64,000 bases of DNA from Neglectibacter timonensis (GTDB taxonomy: Bacteria; Bacillota; Clostridia; Oscillospirales; Acutalibacteraceae), in assembly GCF_900048895.1 (NCBI RefSeq), contig NZ_LT160639.1, positions 377,001 through 441,000 of the forward strand, written 5' to 3'. Shown here piece after piece: positions 17,374 through 26,283 of the stretch. The stretch's first letter is position 1. Every line of letters starts with the position of its first letter. Under the pieces are notes generated by a model, which worked only from the letters and a program-made list of their open reading frames with translations, did no database searches and was not told where the DNA came from. The translations under genes were made by a program, and so were the position numbers.

Positions 17374-18432
17374 CTATCCCAGTAAATACTCCAGCTGGCA
17401 GTCGCAGGGTTCCAACTCCACATGGCGAGCATTGTATTCTTCCGCCTCCGCACATCCCATGCTGCGATAAAAGGCCTGGCTTTCCACAGAGGAATGGGCT
17501 GAAATATAAAGCTTTTCTGCACCCAATTCCACTGCGCTCTCCGCCGCCTTTAAAAACAGCAGCCTGCCCAGCCCTTCTCCTCTGCAGTCTGCCGATACAT
17601 GAATACAGGAAAGGTCTGCGTACCGGCATTTTCCCCCCAGCAAGTCAGCTTCCACTGAAGTAAAGCCTTTCAGCTTTCCATCTAGGAATACTCCCCAGAC
17701 AAAACCTCCGGTTTTCACCGTGCGCATGAGGCATTCTGTCAATTCCAGATATTCCGCCTCTCCCCAGCGCTCTGTAAAGGGAACATCCTTGATTATCCAG
17801 TTACCATCGATTTTCCGCCAACACCGTTCTACCGGCTGAAAGCGGTCGAAATAGGCAAAGAGCTGTGGTGCCAGTTCCTCCTCCTTCAACTGCCGCAGCT
17901 CTCTTTTCTGCAGCTTTTTGGAGAGGTAGAGCACCAGGTTATCATCGTTATTGCAAGACTCATACTGACCGAGAGGACCATCCTCGTACCACACACCGGA
18001 GCCATCGGGAACATAACCTCGTTTTACATAGAGACGCTGGGCGGATCCATAGCCGCTGTGCAGACCGACTCCCAGCACTACCTGTCCGCTCGTCCGCGCA
18101 GCCAGCTGTTCCGCCGTATCCAGGATCCTATTTCCGATGCCCCTTCGCTGGAATTTCCGCAGCACATTGAAATCTGTAATCTCGGGCCAGCCTTTCCCCA
18201 CAAAGGGACCTGCCTCGGCCCCGGGCAGCAACGTGGCATAGCCAGCCGCTTCTCCCTGCCACTGGGCAGCAACTACCTTCCGGCTTCCGGCTTTCTGTTC
18301 CTCCAGGTATTTCTGAAATTGGCACAGCGGTTTATTCCAGCCCTGTGCCGCAAATCCTTCTGCAAAGACGCCGCAGTCCTCTTCCTGCAAGGGACGGATG
18401 ATCAAATTTTTATCCTGATAATAAATTTCCAT
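17374..18432 (-). CDS. Tandem-GNAT acetyltransferase
   Basis: A 352-residue protein with two GNAT domains. The first (about residues 1-180) contains ITDFNVLRKFQRRGIGNRIL, an R-R-G-I-G acetyl-CoA loop, and YVKRGYVPDG. The second (about 190-352) contains LSCIHVSADCRGEGLGRLLF, R-G-E-G-L-G, and SQAFYRSMGCAEA. The start MEIYYQDKN at 18432 has GGGGAGAAAAG upstream. A frame extending to 18519 runs through the repeat array and is rejected. Such double-GNAT proteins can act on aminoglycosides, small amines or peptides; the substrate is unknown. It lies downstream of araD, separated by an 83-bp tandem repeat. Confidence 0.87.
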   Translation of the reverse strand: MEIYYQDKNLIIRPLQEEDCGVFAEGFAAQGWNKPLCQFQKYLEEQKAGSRKVVAAQWQGEAAGYATLLPGAEAGPFVGKGWPEITDFNVLRKFQRRGIGNRILDTAEQLAARTSGQVVLGVGLHSGYGSAQRLYVKRGYVPDGSGVWYEDGPLGQYESCNNDDNLVLYLSKKLQKRELRQLKEEELAPQLFAYFDRFQPVERCWRKIDGNWIIKDVPFTERWGEAEYLELTECLMRTVKTGGFVWGVFLDGKLKGFTSVEADLLGGKCRYADLSCIHVSADCRGEGLGRLLFLKAAESAVELGAEKLYISAHSSVESQAFYRSMGCAEAEEYNARHVELEPCDCQLEYLLG

Positions 18433-18443
18433 CTTTTCTCCCC

Positions 18444-18690
18444 GCACCTTTTTGAAAAAAGGTGCGCCAAAAACTTTTATTCCGGCTTCGGACTCCCTCT
18501 TACAGGCAGTCCACTCCACGTTGCCTACACCTTTTTGATAAAAAATGCGCCAAAAACTTTTATTCCGGCTTCGAGCTCCCTCTTACAGGCAGCCCGCTCC
18601 ACGTTGCCCGCACCTTTTTATAAAAAATGCTCCAAAACTATTTTTCTGCCTTCGGACCTGATACAACAGCCTTTCCACTCCGCAATGCCA
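18444..18690. repeat. Tandem 83-bp repeat, almost three copies, with hairpins
   Basis: Equivalent positions are 18446, 18529 and 18612, giving an exact 83-base period. The first copy is full, the second nearly identical, and the third diverges after about 50 bases. Each unit begins with a hairpin: GCACCTTTTT with AAAAAGGTGC in copy 1, weakened in copies 2 and 3. Then follow CCAAAAACTTTTATTCCGG and TCCCTCTTACAGGCAG. On the minus strand the unit resembles an element at about 45.75-45.84 kb (CTGCCT..., AAGCCGGA-TAAAA, hairpin), so it is probably an interspersed genomic repeat. Confidence 0.8.
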
Positions 18691-18756
18691 CAGTATTCAC
18701 CTGCTAGCAGGTTTTACTTCGTCTGCGCTTCTTTGGGCGGTGATTTGAATCTCAAA

Positions 18757-19449
18757 TCACCGCTGGCCATAATAGGCGTTGGCGCCGTGCTTCCGGAGAT
18801 AATGCTTGTCCAGAAGCTCCTGCTGCATGGCCGGCAAAGAGGGATCCAGCATCAGATTGTGCCAGGCCATAAAGCAGAGCTCTTCCAAAACCACAGCGTT
18901 ATGTACGGCATTGTGTGCGTCCGTTCCCCAGGTGAAAGGACCGTGGCTATGCACCAGCACAGCTGGGGTATCGTCCGGTTTTTTATCGGAAAAGGTTTCC
19001 ACAATCACCTTCCCCGTCTCCAGCTCATACTCTCCGGCGATCTCCTCCGGTGTCATTTTTCTGGTACAGGGAATCTCCCCATAGAAATAGTCGCCGTGGG
19101 TGGTGCCCAACGCGGGCACACCTCTGCCGGACTGGCTGAACACCGTAGCCCACCTGCTGTGAGTGTGCACCACGCCGCCGATATTCGGGAAGGAACGGTA
19201 CAGTTCACAGTGCGTGGCCGTGTCGGAGGAGGGATTCCATTTTCCCTCTGCCTTTTCGCCTGTCCTGATATCCACCAGCACCATATCCTCGGGAGTGAGC
19301 TTATCATACTCCACTCCGCTGGGTTTAATGGCCATGATGCCGCTCTCCCGGTCAATTCCGCTGACATTGCCCCAAGTAAACGTTACCAGTTTATGCTCCG
19401 GCAGAAGCATATTCGCACGATAAACTTCCTCTTTCAACTGTTCCAACAT
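18757..19449 (-). CDS. araD: L-ribulose-5-phosphate 4-epimerase
   Basis: A 230-residue class II aldolase-family enzyme that interconverts L-ribulose-5-phosphate and D-xylulose-5-phosphate, feeding arabinose or ascorbate sugars into the pentose phosphate pathway. The zinc histidines are visible in [14 protein letters not shown] and in [13 protein letters not shown]-terminal boxes [18 protein letters not shown] and [13 protein letters not shown] are characteristic of AraD/UlaF/SgbE. The stretch [16 protein letters not shown] is also diagnostic. The start follows GGAGGTAGCATATC. No araA or araB is nearby, so it may be expressed alone or serve several pentose routes. AraD, UlaF and SgbE cannot be told apart here, but the reaction is the same. 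Confidence 0.93.
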   Translation of the reverse strand: MLEQLKEEVYRANMLLPEHKLVTFTWGNVSGIDRESGIMAIKPSGVEYDKLTPEDMVLVDIRTGEKAEGKWNPSSDTATHCELYRSFPNIGGVVHTHSRWATVFSQSGRGVPALGTTHGDYFYGEIPCTRKMTPEEIAGEYELETGKVIVETFSDKKPDDTPAVLVHSHGPFTWGTDAHNAVHNAVVLEELCFMAWHNLMLDPSLPAMQQELLDKHYLRKHGANAYYGQR

Positions 19450-19548
19450 GATATGCTACCTCCACAAATTCGTTCTTTTTTCAGGAAACGAACCGAAAAA
19501 AATGTCTGCATGTGTATTCTAACACCTGCAGACATTCTGGTAAAGCCC

Positions 19549-20733
19549 TTATTTCTTCAGTTTTTTCATACGTTCCATGGCCTCTACGGTCTTCTGGGCG
19601 TCGCCGAACGCAGTCAGGCGGAAATAACCCTCGCCGTTTTTTCCGAATCCGGCTCCAGGCGTCCCCACAATCTCCGCCTCGTTCAGCAAATAGTCGAAAT
19701 ACTCCCAGGAGTCCATACCATCCGGGCACTTCATCCAGAGATAAGGAGAGTTGGCGCCGCCGGTAAACCAGATTCCCATCTCCTCCAACGCTTTTGCCAT
19801 CACCCTGGCATTGTTCTGGTAATAGGCGATAGTTTCCATCACCTGCCGGCGGCCCTGGGGACTGAATACCGCTTCCGCCGCCCGCTGGGTGATATAGCTG
19901 ACGCCGTTGAACTTGCAGCCCTGCCTGCGCTCCCAGAGCTTGGAAACCTGTACGCCCTCAAACTGCAGCTCCTTCCTGATAACCGTATAGCCGCAGCGCA
20001 TGCCGGTAAATCCTGCGGTTTTTGAAAAGGAACAAAACTCGATGGCGCAGCGCTCCGCTCCGGGAATCTCAAAGATGCTGTGAGGCAGGCCTTCCCCGGT
20101 GATAAAGCTCTCATAGGCCGCGTCAAACAGCAGAACCGCCCGGTTTTCCAGGGCATAATCCACCCAGGCCTGCAGCTGCTCTCTGTCATATACCGCACCT
20201 GTGGGATTGTTGGGAGAGCACAGGTAGATGATGTCAGCATGTACGTCTTTCTCCGGCAGGGGCAGAAAACCATTATCCTCGTTGGCGTCGAGATAGAGAA
20301 TCTCCCGACCGGAAATCAGGTTGGTGTCCACATATACGGGGTACACCGGGTCCGGTACCAACACTGTGTTATCCACGTCGAACAAATCCACAATGTTGCC
20401 CACATCGCTTTTTGCTCCGTCTCCTACGAATACCTCGGAGGCATCCAGATCCACACCGAAGCCCTTATAATATCCGGCAATGGCTTCCCGCAGGAAAGGA
20501 TAGCCGTCGCTGTCCGGAGAATAACCCCGAAAGGTCTCTTTGCAGGACATCTCGTCCGCAGCCCGGTGCATGGCTTCAATTACTGCCGGAGCCAAAGGCT
20601 GTGTTACATCGCCGATTCCCATTTTGATGATCTGATTCTGGGGATGCGCTTTCCCATACTCATCCACCTTTTGGGAGATGGTCACAAAGAGATAGCTCTG
20701 TTGTAAATTTTGAAAATTGCCGTTCAGTTTCAT
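19549..20733 (-). CDS. dapL: LL-diaminopimelate aminotransferase
   Basis: A 394-residue fold-type I PLP enzyme that converts tetrahydrodipicolinate directly to LL-diaminopimelate, the one-step lysine/peptidoglycan route. DapL-type landmarks are the N-terminal MKLNGNFQNLQQSYLFVTISQKV, MGIGDVTQPLAPAVIEAM, the FRGYSPDSDGYPFLREAIA box, CSPNNPTGAVYDREQL and the PLP lysine in FCSFSKTAGFTGMRCGY. Two adjacent ATG codons are possible (20736 or 20733); the second is chosen for better spacing from AAGGA. Its product is the substrate of DapF, encoded upstream both as a free gene and as a fusion to CarB, so this is a local DAP cluster. Confidence 0.95.
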   Translation of the reverse strand: MKLNGNFQNLQQSYLFVTISQKVDEYGKAHPQNQIIKMGIGDVTQPLAPAVIEAMHRAADEMSCKETFRGYSPDSDGYPFLREAIAGYYKGFGVDLDASEVFVGDGAKSDVGNIVDLFDVDNTVLVPDPVYPVYVDTNLISGREILYLDANEDNGFLPLPEKDVHADIIYLCSPNNPTGAVYDREQLQAWVDYALENRAVLLFDAAYESFITGEGLPHSIFEIPGAERCAIEFCSFSKTAGFTGMRCGYTVIRKELQFEGVQVSKLWERRQGCKFNGVSYITQRAAEAVFSPQGRRQVMETIAYYQNNARVMAKALEEMGIWFTGGANSPYLWMKCPDGMDSWEYFDYLLNEAEIVGTPGAGFGKNGEGYFRLTAFGDAQKTVEAMERMKKLKK

Positions 20734-20843
20734 CATGCTTTCCTTCTTTCTGTTAGCAGGCCGCCACCCTGTTTTTTGATTGGCTTTCACATATTATAAA
20801 CAGGCATTCTTCTGTCCGGAAACCTCTGCGGGAGCCTTTCTTT

Positions 20844-21008
20844 TCATAGGGACTCCATGGTACCGGGATCCACATTGATATAGGGATCGAGTTTCTGAGC
20901 TGCCACTTTCAGCCCTCGTTCTTTGAGCAGTCTTCCGAAAGACGCCGCGGTGATCCCCTTTCCGATCCCCGAAACAACTCCGCCTGTCACAAAAATGTAT
21001 TTTGTCAC
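20844..21008 (-). pseudogene. pyrG: Truncated CTP synthase (pyrG) N-terminal stump, 54 codons
   Basis: A 54-codon minus-strand frame starting GTG (21008) and ending TGA (20844) reads [14 protein letters not shown], then the P-loop [19 protein letters not shown] and [12 protein letters not shown]. This matches the first ~50 residues of CTP synthase, whose full length is about 530. After VDPGTM (normally followed by SPYQHGEVFV) it reads ESL and stops. The next 100 bases toward dapL do not resume the family in any frame I checked. The clean P-loop and sharp end suggest a recent rearrangement breakpoint that cut off the rest of pyrG. It lies between dapF and dapL. Confidence 0.85.
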
Positions 21009-21083
21009 ACCAGGTTTCTCTCTGCCTGCCTTGATAATTTACAAACCGCCCTTTTCTTCCAAATAAATTGGTCTATGATCCTG

Positions 21084-21932
21084 TCAGACTTCTACGCTTC
21101 CTTCAAATATTTCCCGCGCTTCCCCGGCCATCAGCACACGATCCTCTGTATAGTTGACCACCAAATCTCCGCCGCGCAGCCGCACAACGATATCCGCCCC
21201 CATTTTGCAGCTGCCGCAGAGCACTGCCGCCACGGCAGACGCACAGGCCCCTGTGCCGCAGGCCATTGTTTCTCCGCTGCCGCGCTCCCAAACCCGCATC
21301 TTCAGTGTATTCGGTCCCAATACCTGTACGAATTCCGTGTTGACGCGTTCCGGAAACAGCGGGTCATGCTCAAAGGCAGGCCCCAGGCTCTCCAGGTCCA
21401 GCCCATCTGGATCCTCTCCAAATACGATACAGTGCGGATTTCCCATGGAGACACAGGTGATATCATAGATCCCTCCGGCCACCTCCGTATTCCTACGGAC
21501 GATCACGTCTCCGGCTAAGTTTACGGGGATTTTCGCAGGCGCCAAAACCGCACTGCCCATATCCACGGTAACAGTATCTGCCAATCCTTCCACAGCATGC
21601 ACCCAGCAGGTTTTGATTCCGCTGAGGGTTTCGATGTGTATTTCCTCCTTGCGCACCATTTCCCGATCCCAGAGATACTTCGCGACACAGCGGATGGCAT
21701 TGCCGCACATCTTGCCCTCGCTGCCGTCAATGTTGAACATGCGCATCTTAGCATCTGCCAGTTCTGAAGGGCAGATCAGCACAATTCCGTCCCCTCCAAT
21801 CCCTTTATGCCTGTCGGAAAGCCGCACCGCCAGTTTTTCCGGATTCTCGATGGAATCCCCAACACAGTTGAAATAAATATAATCGTTTCCGCAGCCGTGC
21901 ATTTTTGTGAAACAGAGTTTATTCCCAGACAT
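21084..21932 (-). CDS. dapF: Diaminopimelate epimerase, free-standing copy
   Basis: A 282-residue enzyme that epimerises LL- to meso-diaminopimelate. Both catalytic cysteines are present: CGNAIRCVAKY in the N-terminal half and MACGTGACASAVAA in the C-terminal half. The substrate boxes KMHGCGNDYIYFNC, GGDGIVLICPS, SMGNPHCIVF, VNTEFVQV and WERGSGETMACG are also intact. The ATG at 21932 (MSGNKL) is preferred to the one 9 bases earlier because AAGAGGAG sits directly before the earlier one. It is one of two DapF coding regions here; the other is fused to CarB just upstream. A perfect hairpin in the leader may regulate it. Confidence 0.95.
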   Translation of the reverse strand: MSGNKLCFTKMHGCGNDYIYFNCVGDSIENPEKLAVRLSDRHKGIGGDGIVLICPSELADAKMRMFNIDGSEGKMCGNAIRCVAKYLWDREMVRKEEIHIETLSGIKTCWVHAVEGLADTVTVDMGSAVLAPAKIPVNLAGDVIVRRNTEVAGGIYDITCVSMGNPHCIVFGEDPDGLDLESLGPAFEHDPLFPERVNTEFVQVLGPNTLKMRVWERGSGETMACGTGACASAVAAVLCGSCKMGADIVVRLRGGDLVVNYTEDRVLMAGEAREIFEGSVEV

Positions 21933-21971
21933 ACTCAGCATCTCCTCTTCTCAATATCTGGCTTAAAATTC

Positions 21972-22003
21972 GCAAAGGACTTTCCTGTCGGAAAGTCCTT
22001 TGC
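21972..22003 (-). terminator. Perfect 14-bp hairpin between carB-dapF and dapF
   Basis: GCAAAGGACTTTCC (21972-21985) pairs fully with GGAAAGTCCTTTGC (21990-22003) around a 4-base loop. On the minus strand it is followed by GAATTTTAAG. It could terminate the carA-carB-dapF transcript or act as an attenuator for the free dapF. The about 170-base leader before it (22004-22181) has no gene and no riboswitch motif I recognise. Confidence 0.7.
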
Positions 22004-22181
22004 TATTCAGTAGGCGTCCGCTCTCTTCAAAAAGAGGTGGTCCAGGGACAGCCCAGAAGGTAACCGTCCAGACGGCAGAAAACCGCTGCAGGTCTTCCAA
22101 ACGCCGCAGTAAGGGAAGGAATGTACACTGCAGCAGAAACGCTTCCCCTCTTTTCGAATATGGTTTCAAAAAATCCTGCGC

Positions 22182-25100
22182 TTATACTTCGACCGCGCCG
22201 TCATAGACCTTTTCCGCCTTGCCTGTCATCAAAATGCGCTCATCGGTATAGTTGATCTTCAGCTCGCCGCCTTTTAAAATTACACGGATATCTTTTCCCT
22301 TTTCACAGAAGCCATTGAGGGTGGCAGCTACCACAGCGGCACAGGTGCCGGTGCCGCAGGCCATGGTCTCGCCGCTGCCCCGCTCCCAAATGCGGGCCTT
22401 CAGGGTATTCCCGTCGATGACCTCCACAAAGCCCACGTTTACCCGCTCTGGGAACATAGGATCGTGTTCGAACTTCGGGCCCAGGTCTTCCAGATCCAGC
22501 TTATCCACGGAGGGCACAAACACCGTACAGTGGGGGTTGCCCATAGAACAGCAGGTGATACGGTAGACATTGCCGTCAATGGAGACGGGCTTATCCACCA
22601 CCCTTTCGCCTTCCAGCAGCACCGGCACCTTCGCAGGGGACAACTCCGCCTTTCCCATGTCTACGGCCACCTTGGAAACCAAGCCGTTTTTGGTGATGAC
22701 GGTGCACTCTTTGACGCCGCTTCGGGTATCAACATGTAGGGTATACCGGCCCTCCCCTGTCTTTACGCCCCTGGCAATTCCATTATCGAACAGATATTTT
22801 GCCACACAGCGAATACCGTTGCCGCACATCATACCCTCGCTGCCGTCCAAATTGAACATGCGCATTTCCGCGTCCGCCTTCTCGGAGGGGCAGATGAGGA
22901 TGACGCCGTCCCCGCCCACGCCGTTGTGCCGGTCGGACAGGTAAATGGACAGGAATTCGGGAGAGGACACCTGATTGGCAGGATCAAAGCAGTTGATATA
23001 GATATAGTCGTTAGAGCAGGCCGACATTTTTGTGAAGGTGATGTTCTGCTTGCGCTCCTTGAGATTGTTGATATCCACAATTTCCGTATTTTCCGGCGTA
23101 TAACGGCTCATCAGGGAATCCGCCAAGGCGTTGGCCGTATCCAGCGCCGTCAGACAGGGGATCCCCAAAAGGCTTGCCTTACGGCGGATCTTCACACTGT
23201 CACGGGCCGGGTTGCGGCCCTTGGCAGAGGTGGAGATGACATAGTTCACCTTTTTGCTTTCCAGAAGGGTAATCGTATTCATGGCAGAGCTCTCGTGAAT
23301 CTTATCCACAATCTTCACAGAAAGACCCACTTTGGCAAGCACCATTGCGGTACCGGTAGTGGCGTACAGCTCAAATCCCATCTTCGAAAACTTTTTGGCA
23401 ATCTCGCCGATCTCCGGCTTGTCCTGGTCGCGTACGGTGATAAAGACCCCTCCGCCTCTGCGCATCTTATGCCCGGAGGCGATCAGGCCCTTATACAGTG
23501 CCTCTTCCAGATTGTTACCAATCCCCAACACTTCTCCGGTGGATTTCATTTCCGGTCCCAGATGGGTGTCCACGTCAGTCAGCTTCTCAAAGGAGAACAC
23601 AGGTACCTTTACCGCCACATAGGGGGAGGGCTTGTAGAGTCCCGTGCCGTAGCCCAAATCCTTTAATTGATAGCCTAAGCTGGTCTTTGTAGCCAAATCG
23701 CACATGGGCACGCCCGTCACCTTGCTGATATAGGGTACGGTACGGCTGGCCCTGGGGTTCACCTCAATGACGTAAATTTCCCCGTCCATGATGATATACT
23801 GCAGGTTGATGAGGCCGATGCCATGCAGCTCCCTGCACAGTGTCTCGGTGGTAGCTACAATTTTGGCGCTCATATCGTCGTCGATGTCGGAGGCCGGGTA
23901 CACGGCGATGCTGTCGCCGGAATGGATGCCCGTGCGCTCCACGTGTTCCATGATGCCGGGAATCAGGATGTTTTCCCCGTCGCAGATGGCGTCAACCTCG
24001 ATTTCCATGCCGGACAGGTATTTGTCGATGAGCACCGGATTATCCTGCTTATGGGTGAGGATGATGGCCATGTATTCCTCGATATCCTCGTCACAGTAAG
24101 CAATGATCATATTCTGTCCGCCCAGCACATAGGAAGGACGCATGAGAACGGGGTAGCCCAGTTCACGGGCTGCGGCAAGGGCTTCTTCCGTGGTCATGAT
24201 GGTATGGCCCTTAGGACGCTTGATGCCGGAACGTTCCAGCAGCGCGTCAAAACGCTCCCGGTCCTCGGCCATATCGATGGTGTCGGCGGAGGATCCCAGA
24301 ATCGGTATCTTATTCTCCGCCAGAGTCTTGGTCAGCTTGATGGCGGTCTGCCCGCCGAACGCCACCACCACGCCGATAGGCTTTTCGATGTCGATGATAT
24401 CCATCACGTCCTCGGGGGACAAGGGCTCAAAGTACAGCCGGTCTGCTGTGTCGAAGTCCGTGGAGACCGTTTCCGGGTTGTTATTGATGATGACGACCTC
24501 GTATCCCAGCTCCTGCAGAGAAAGCACGCAGTGAACGCTGGCATAGTCGAACTCGATGCCCTGGCCGATTCGAATGGGACCGGAGCCCAGCACCACTACG
24601 GTCTGCTTTTCCCGGTCATTCCCGATAAATTCCAGAGCCTCATCTTCACCGCCCGCTTCTTCCGTGTCATAGGTGGCATAAAAATACGGGGTATGGGCGG
24701 CAAACTCGCCAGCGCAAGTATCCACCATCTTAAAGGTGGGCTTGCGGACAAATTCCACTTTGCGGCCCGACAGCCTCTCAATGGTGGAATCCGGGTAGCC
24801 CAGCTGCTTGCCCTGGGTATAAAGCTCTTCCGTCAGCACGCCTTTTTCCAGCTCACGCTCGTAGGAAAGGAGATTCAGGAACTTGGACAGGAACCAGCAG
24901 TCGATCATGGTCTCCTCGTGCATCTTTTCCACGGTGACACCGCGCTTTAAAAGCTCGTACACCGCGAACAACCGTTCGTCTGTAGCGTGGACGGCAATGT
25001 GCCACAGGTTTTCATCCGTCTCCGCCGCAAACTTGGGCAGGTTCAGGGTATCGAGAGAAATCTCCGCACCGCGTACGGCTTTCATCAGAGCCATCTCAAA

Positions 25101-26264
25101 GGTGTCGGCCAGGCTCATCACCTCGCCGGTGGCTTTCATCTGGGTGCCCAAGTCCCGCTTGGCGTACACAAATTTATCAAAGGGCCATTTGGGGAATTTT
25201 ACCGCCACATAATCCAGCGCCGGCTCAAAGGCCGCGTAAGTCTCTCCGGTGACGGCGTTCCTAATCTCGTCCAGAGTGTAGCCGATGGCGATTTTCGCAG
25301 CCACCTTGGCGATGGGATAGCCCGTGGCTTTAGAGGCCAGGGCGGAGGAACGGGACACGCGGGGATTTACCTCGATGACTGCATACTCAAAGGAGGTGGG
25401 ATGCAGAGCAAACTGCACGTTGCATCCGCCTTCCACTCCCAACTCTCCCACGATTTCCAGAGCCGCTGTACGAAGCATCTGGAATTCCTTATCGGAAAGG
25501 GTGACTGTGGGAGCGATAACGATACTGTCTCCCGTATGCACGCCCACAGGATCCATATTTTCCATGGAGCACACGGTGATTGCGTTGCCTCTGCTGTCCC
25601 GGATGACCTCGAATTCAATCTCTTTCCAGCCTGAGATACATTTTTCCACCAAAATCTGGGTGATGGGGGAAAGTGCCAGCCCGTTAGCCGCGGTCTCCCG
25701 CAATTCCTCCAGATCGTATACAATACCGCCGCCGGTACCGCCCAGGGTAAAAGCAGGGCGGATAATGACCGGATAACCGATTTCAGCCGCGAAAGACTCC
25801 GCGTCCTCCAGTGTAGTTACCACTTTGGAGGGGATACAGGGCTGGTCGATCTTCTCCATGGTATCCTTAAAGATCTGCCGATCCTCCGCCTTGTCGATGG
25901 TTTCGGGAGAGGCTCCCAGCAGGCGCACACCCATCCTGTCCAAAAAGCCCTCCTTGGCAAGCTGCATGGACAGAGTCAAGCCAGTCTGGCCGCCGAAGCC
26001 GGAAAGGATGCTGTCCGGCCTTTCCTTCTCAATAATCCGCTTTACCGTGGTCAGAGTCAGGGGCTCTATATAGATCTTATCCGCCATGGCCTTGTCGGTC
26101 ATAATAGTGGCCGGGTTGGAATTGACCAGCACGATCTCAATTCCGTCGTCCCGCAGGGCGCGGCAGGCCTGGGTACCCGCATAGTCAAATTCCGCCGCCT
26201 GGCCGATGACAATTGGGCCGGAACCGATCACCAAAACCTTTTTGATATCCTTATTCAGTGGCAT
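22182..26264 (-). CDS. carB: Carbamoyl-phosphate synthase large subunit fused to diaminopimelate epimerase
   Basis: A 1360-residue bifunctional protein. Residues 1 to about 1070 are a full CarB: two ATP-grasp synthetase halves (starts VLVIGSGPIVIGQAAEFDYAG and VVVLGSGPIRIGQGIEFDYAS, with ATP-binding IRPAFTLGGTGGG and MRPSYVLGGQNM), then the allosteric MGS-like domain (ELYATTGTAMVLAKVG). Residues about 1075-1360 are a full DapF with both catalytic cysteines (CGNGIRCVAKY, ACGTGTCAA) and SMGNPHCTVF. The frame is continuous, with NNLKERKQNITFTKM at the junction. The first DapF motif reads KMSACSNDYIY rather than KMHGxGNDY, so H, G and G of the substrate loop are changed while N and D remain. The start follows AGGAGG. 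It may couple carbamoyl phosphate supply to DAP synthesis, or be a tethering accident. Confidence 0.93.
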   Translation of the reverse strand: MPLNKDIKKVLVIGSGPIVIGQAAEFDYAGTQACRALRDDGIEIVLVNSNPATIMTDKAMADKIYIEPLTLTTVKRIIEKERPDSILSGFGGQTGLTLSMQLAKEGFLDRMGVRLLGASPETIDKAEDRQIFKDTMEKIDQPCIPSKVVTTLEDAESFAAEIGYPVIIRPAFTLGGTGGGIVYDLEELRETAANGLALSPITQILVEKCISGWKEIEFEVIRDSRGNAITVCSMENMDPVGVHTGDSIVIAPTVTLSDKEFQMLRTAALEIVGELGVEGGCNVQFALHPTSFEYAVIEVNPRVSRSSALASKATGYPIAKVAAKIAIGYTLDEIRNAVTGETYAAFEPALDYVAVKFPKWPFDKFVYAKRDLGTQMKATGEVMSLADTFEMALMKAVRGAEISLDTLNLPKFAAETDENLWHIAVHATDERLFAVYELLKRGVTVEKMHEETMIDCWFLSKFLNLLSYERELEKGVLTEELYTQGKQLGYPDSTIERLSGRKVEFVRKPTFKMVDTCAGEFAAHTPYFYATYDTEEAGGEDEALEFIGNDREKQTVVVLGSGPIRIGQGIEFDYASVHCVLSLQELGYEVVIINNNPETVSTDFDTADRLYFEPLSPEDVMDIIDIEKPIGVVVAFGGQTAIKLTKTLAENKIPILGSSADTIDMAEDRERFDALLERSGIKRPKGHTIMTTEEALAAARELGYPVLMRPSYVLGGQNMIIAYCDEDIEEYMAIILTHKQDNPVLIDKYLSGMEIEVDAICDGENILIPGIMEHVERTGIHSGDSIAVYPASDIDDDMSAKIVATTETLCRELHGIGLINLQYIIMDGEIYVIEVNPRASRTVPYISKVTGVPMCDLATKTSLGYQLKDLGYGTGLYKPSPYVAVKVPVFSFEKLTDVDTHLGPEMKSTGEVLGIGNNLEEALYKGLIASGHKMRRGGGVFITVRDQDKPEIGEIAKKFSKMGFELYATTGTAMVLAKVGLSVKIVDKIHESSAMNTITLLESKKVNYVISTSAKGRNPARDSVKIRRKASLLGIPCLTALDTANALADSLMSRYTPENTEIVDINNLKERKQNITFTKMSACSNDYIYINCFDPANQVSSPEFLSIYLSDRHNGVGGDGVILICPSEKADAEMRMFNLDGSEGMMCGNGIRCVAKYLFDNGIARGVKTGEGRYTLHVDTRSGVKECTVITKNGLVSKVAVDMGKAELSPAKVPVLLEGERVVDKPVSIDGNVYRITCCSMGNPHCTVFVPSVDKLDLEDLGPKFEHDPMFPERVNVGFVEVIDGNTLKARIWERGSGETMACGTGTCAAVVAATLNGFCEKGKDIRVILKGGELKINYTDERILMTGKAEKVYDGAVEV

Positions 26265-26283
26265 AGTTTTTCCTCCTATTCAA

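Noticed and set aside
18444-18690. CRISPR array
   Set aside because: The units are contiguous 83-bp repeats without variable spacers of repeat-like length, and no cas genes are present.
18058-20025. 655-codon plus-strand frame across GNAT, araD and dapL
   Set aside because: It is antisense to three conserved genes and crosses a repeat array, so its length is an effect of codon bias.
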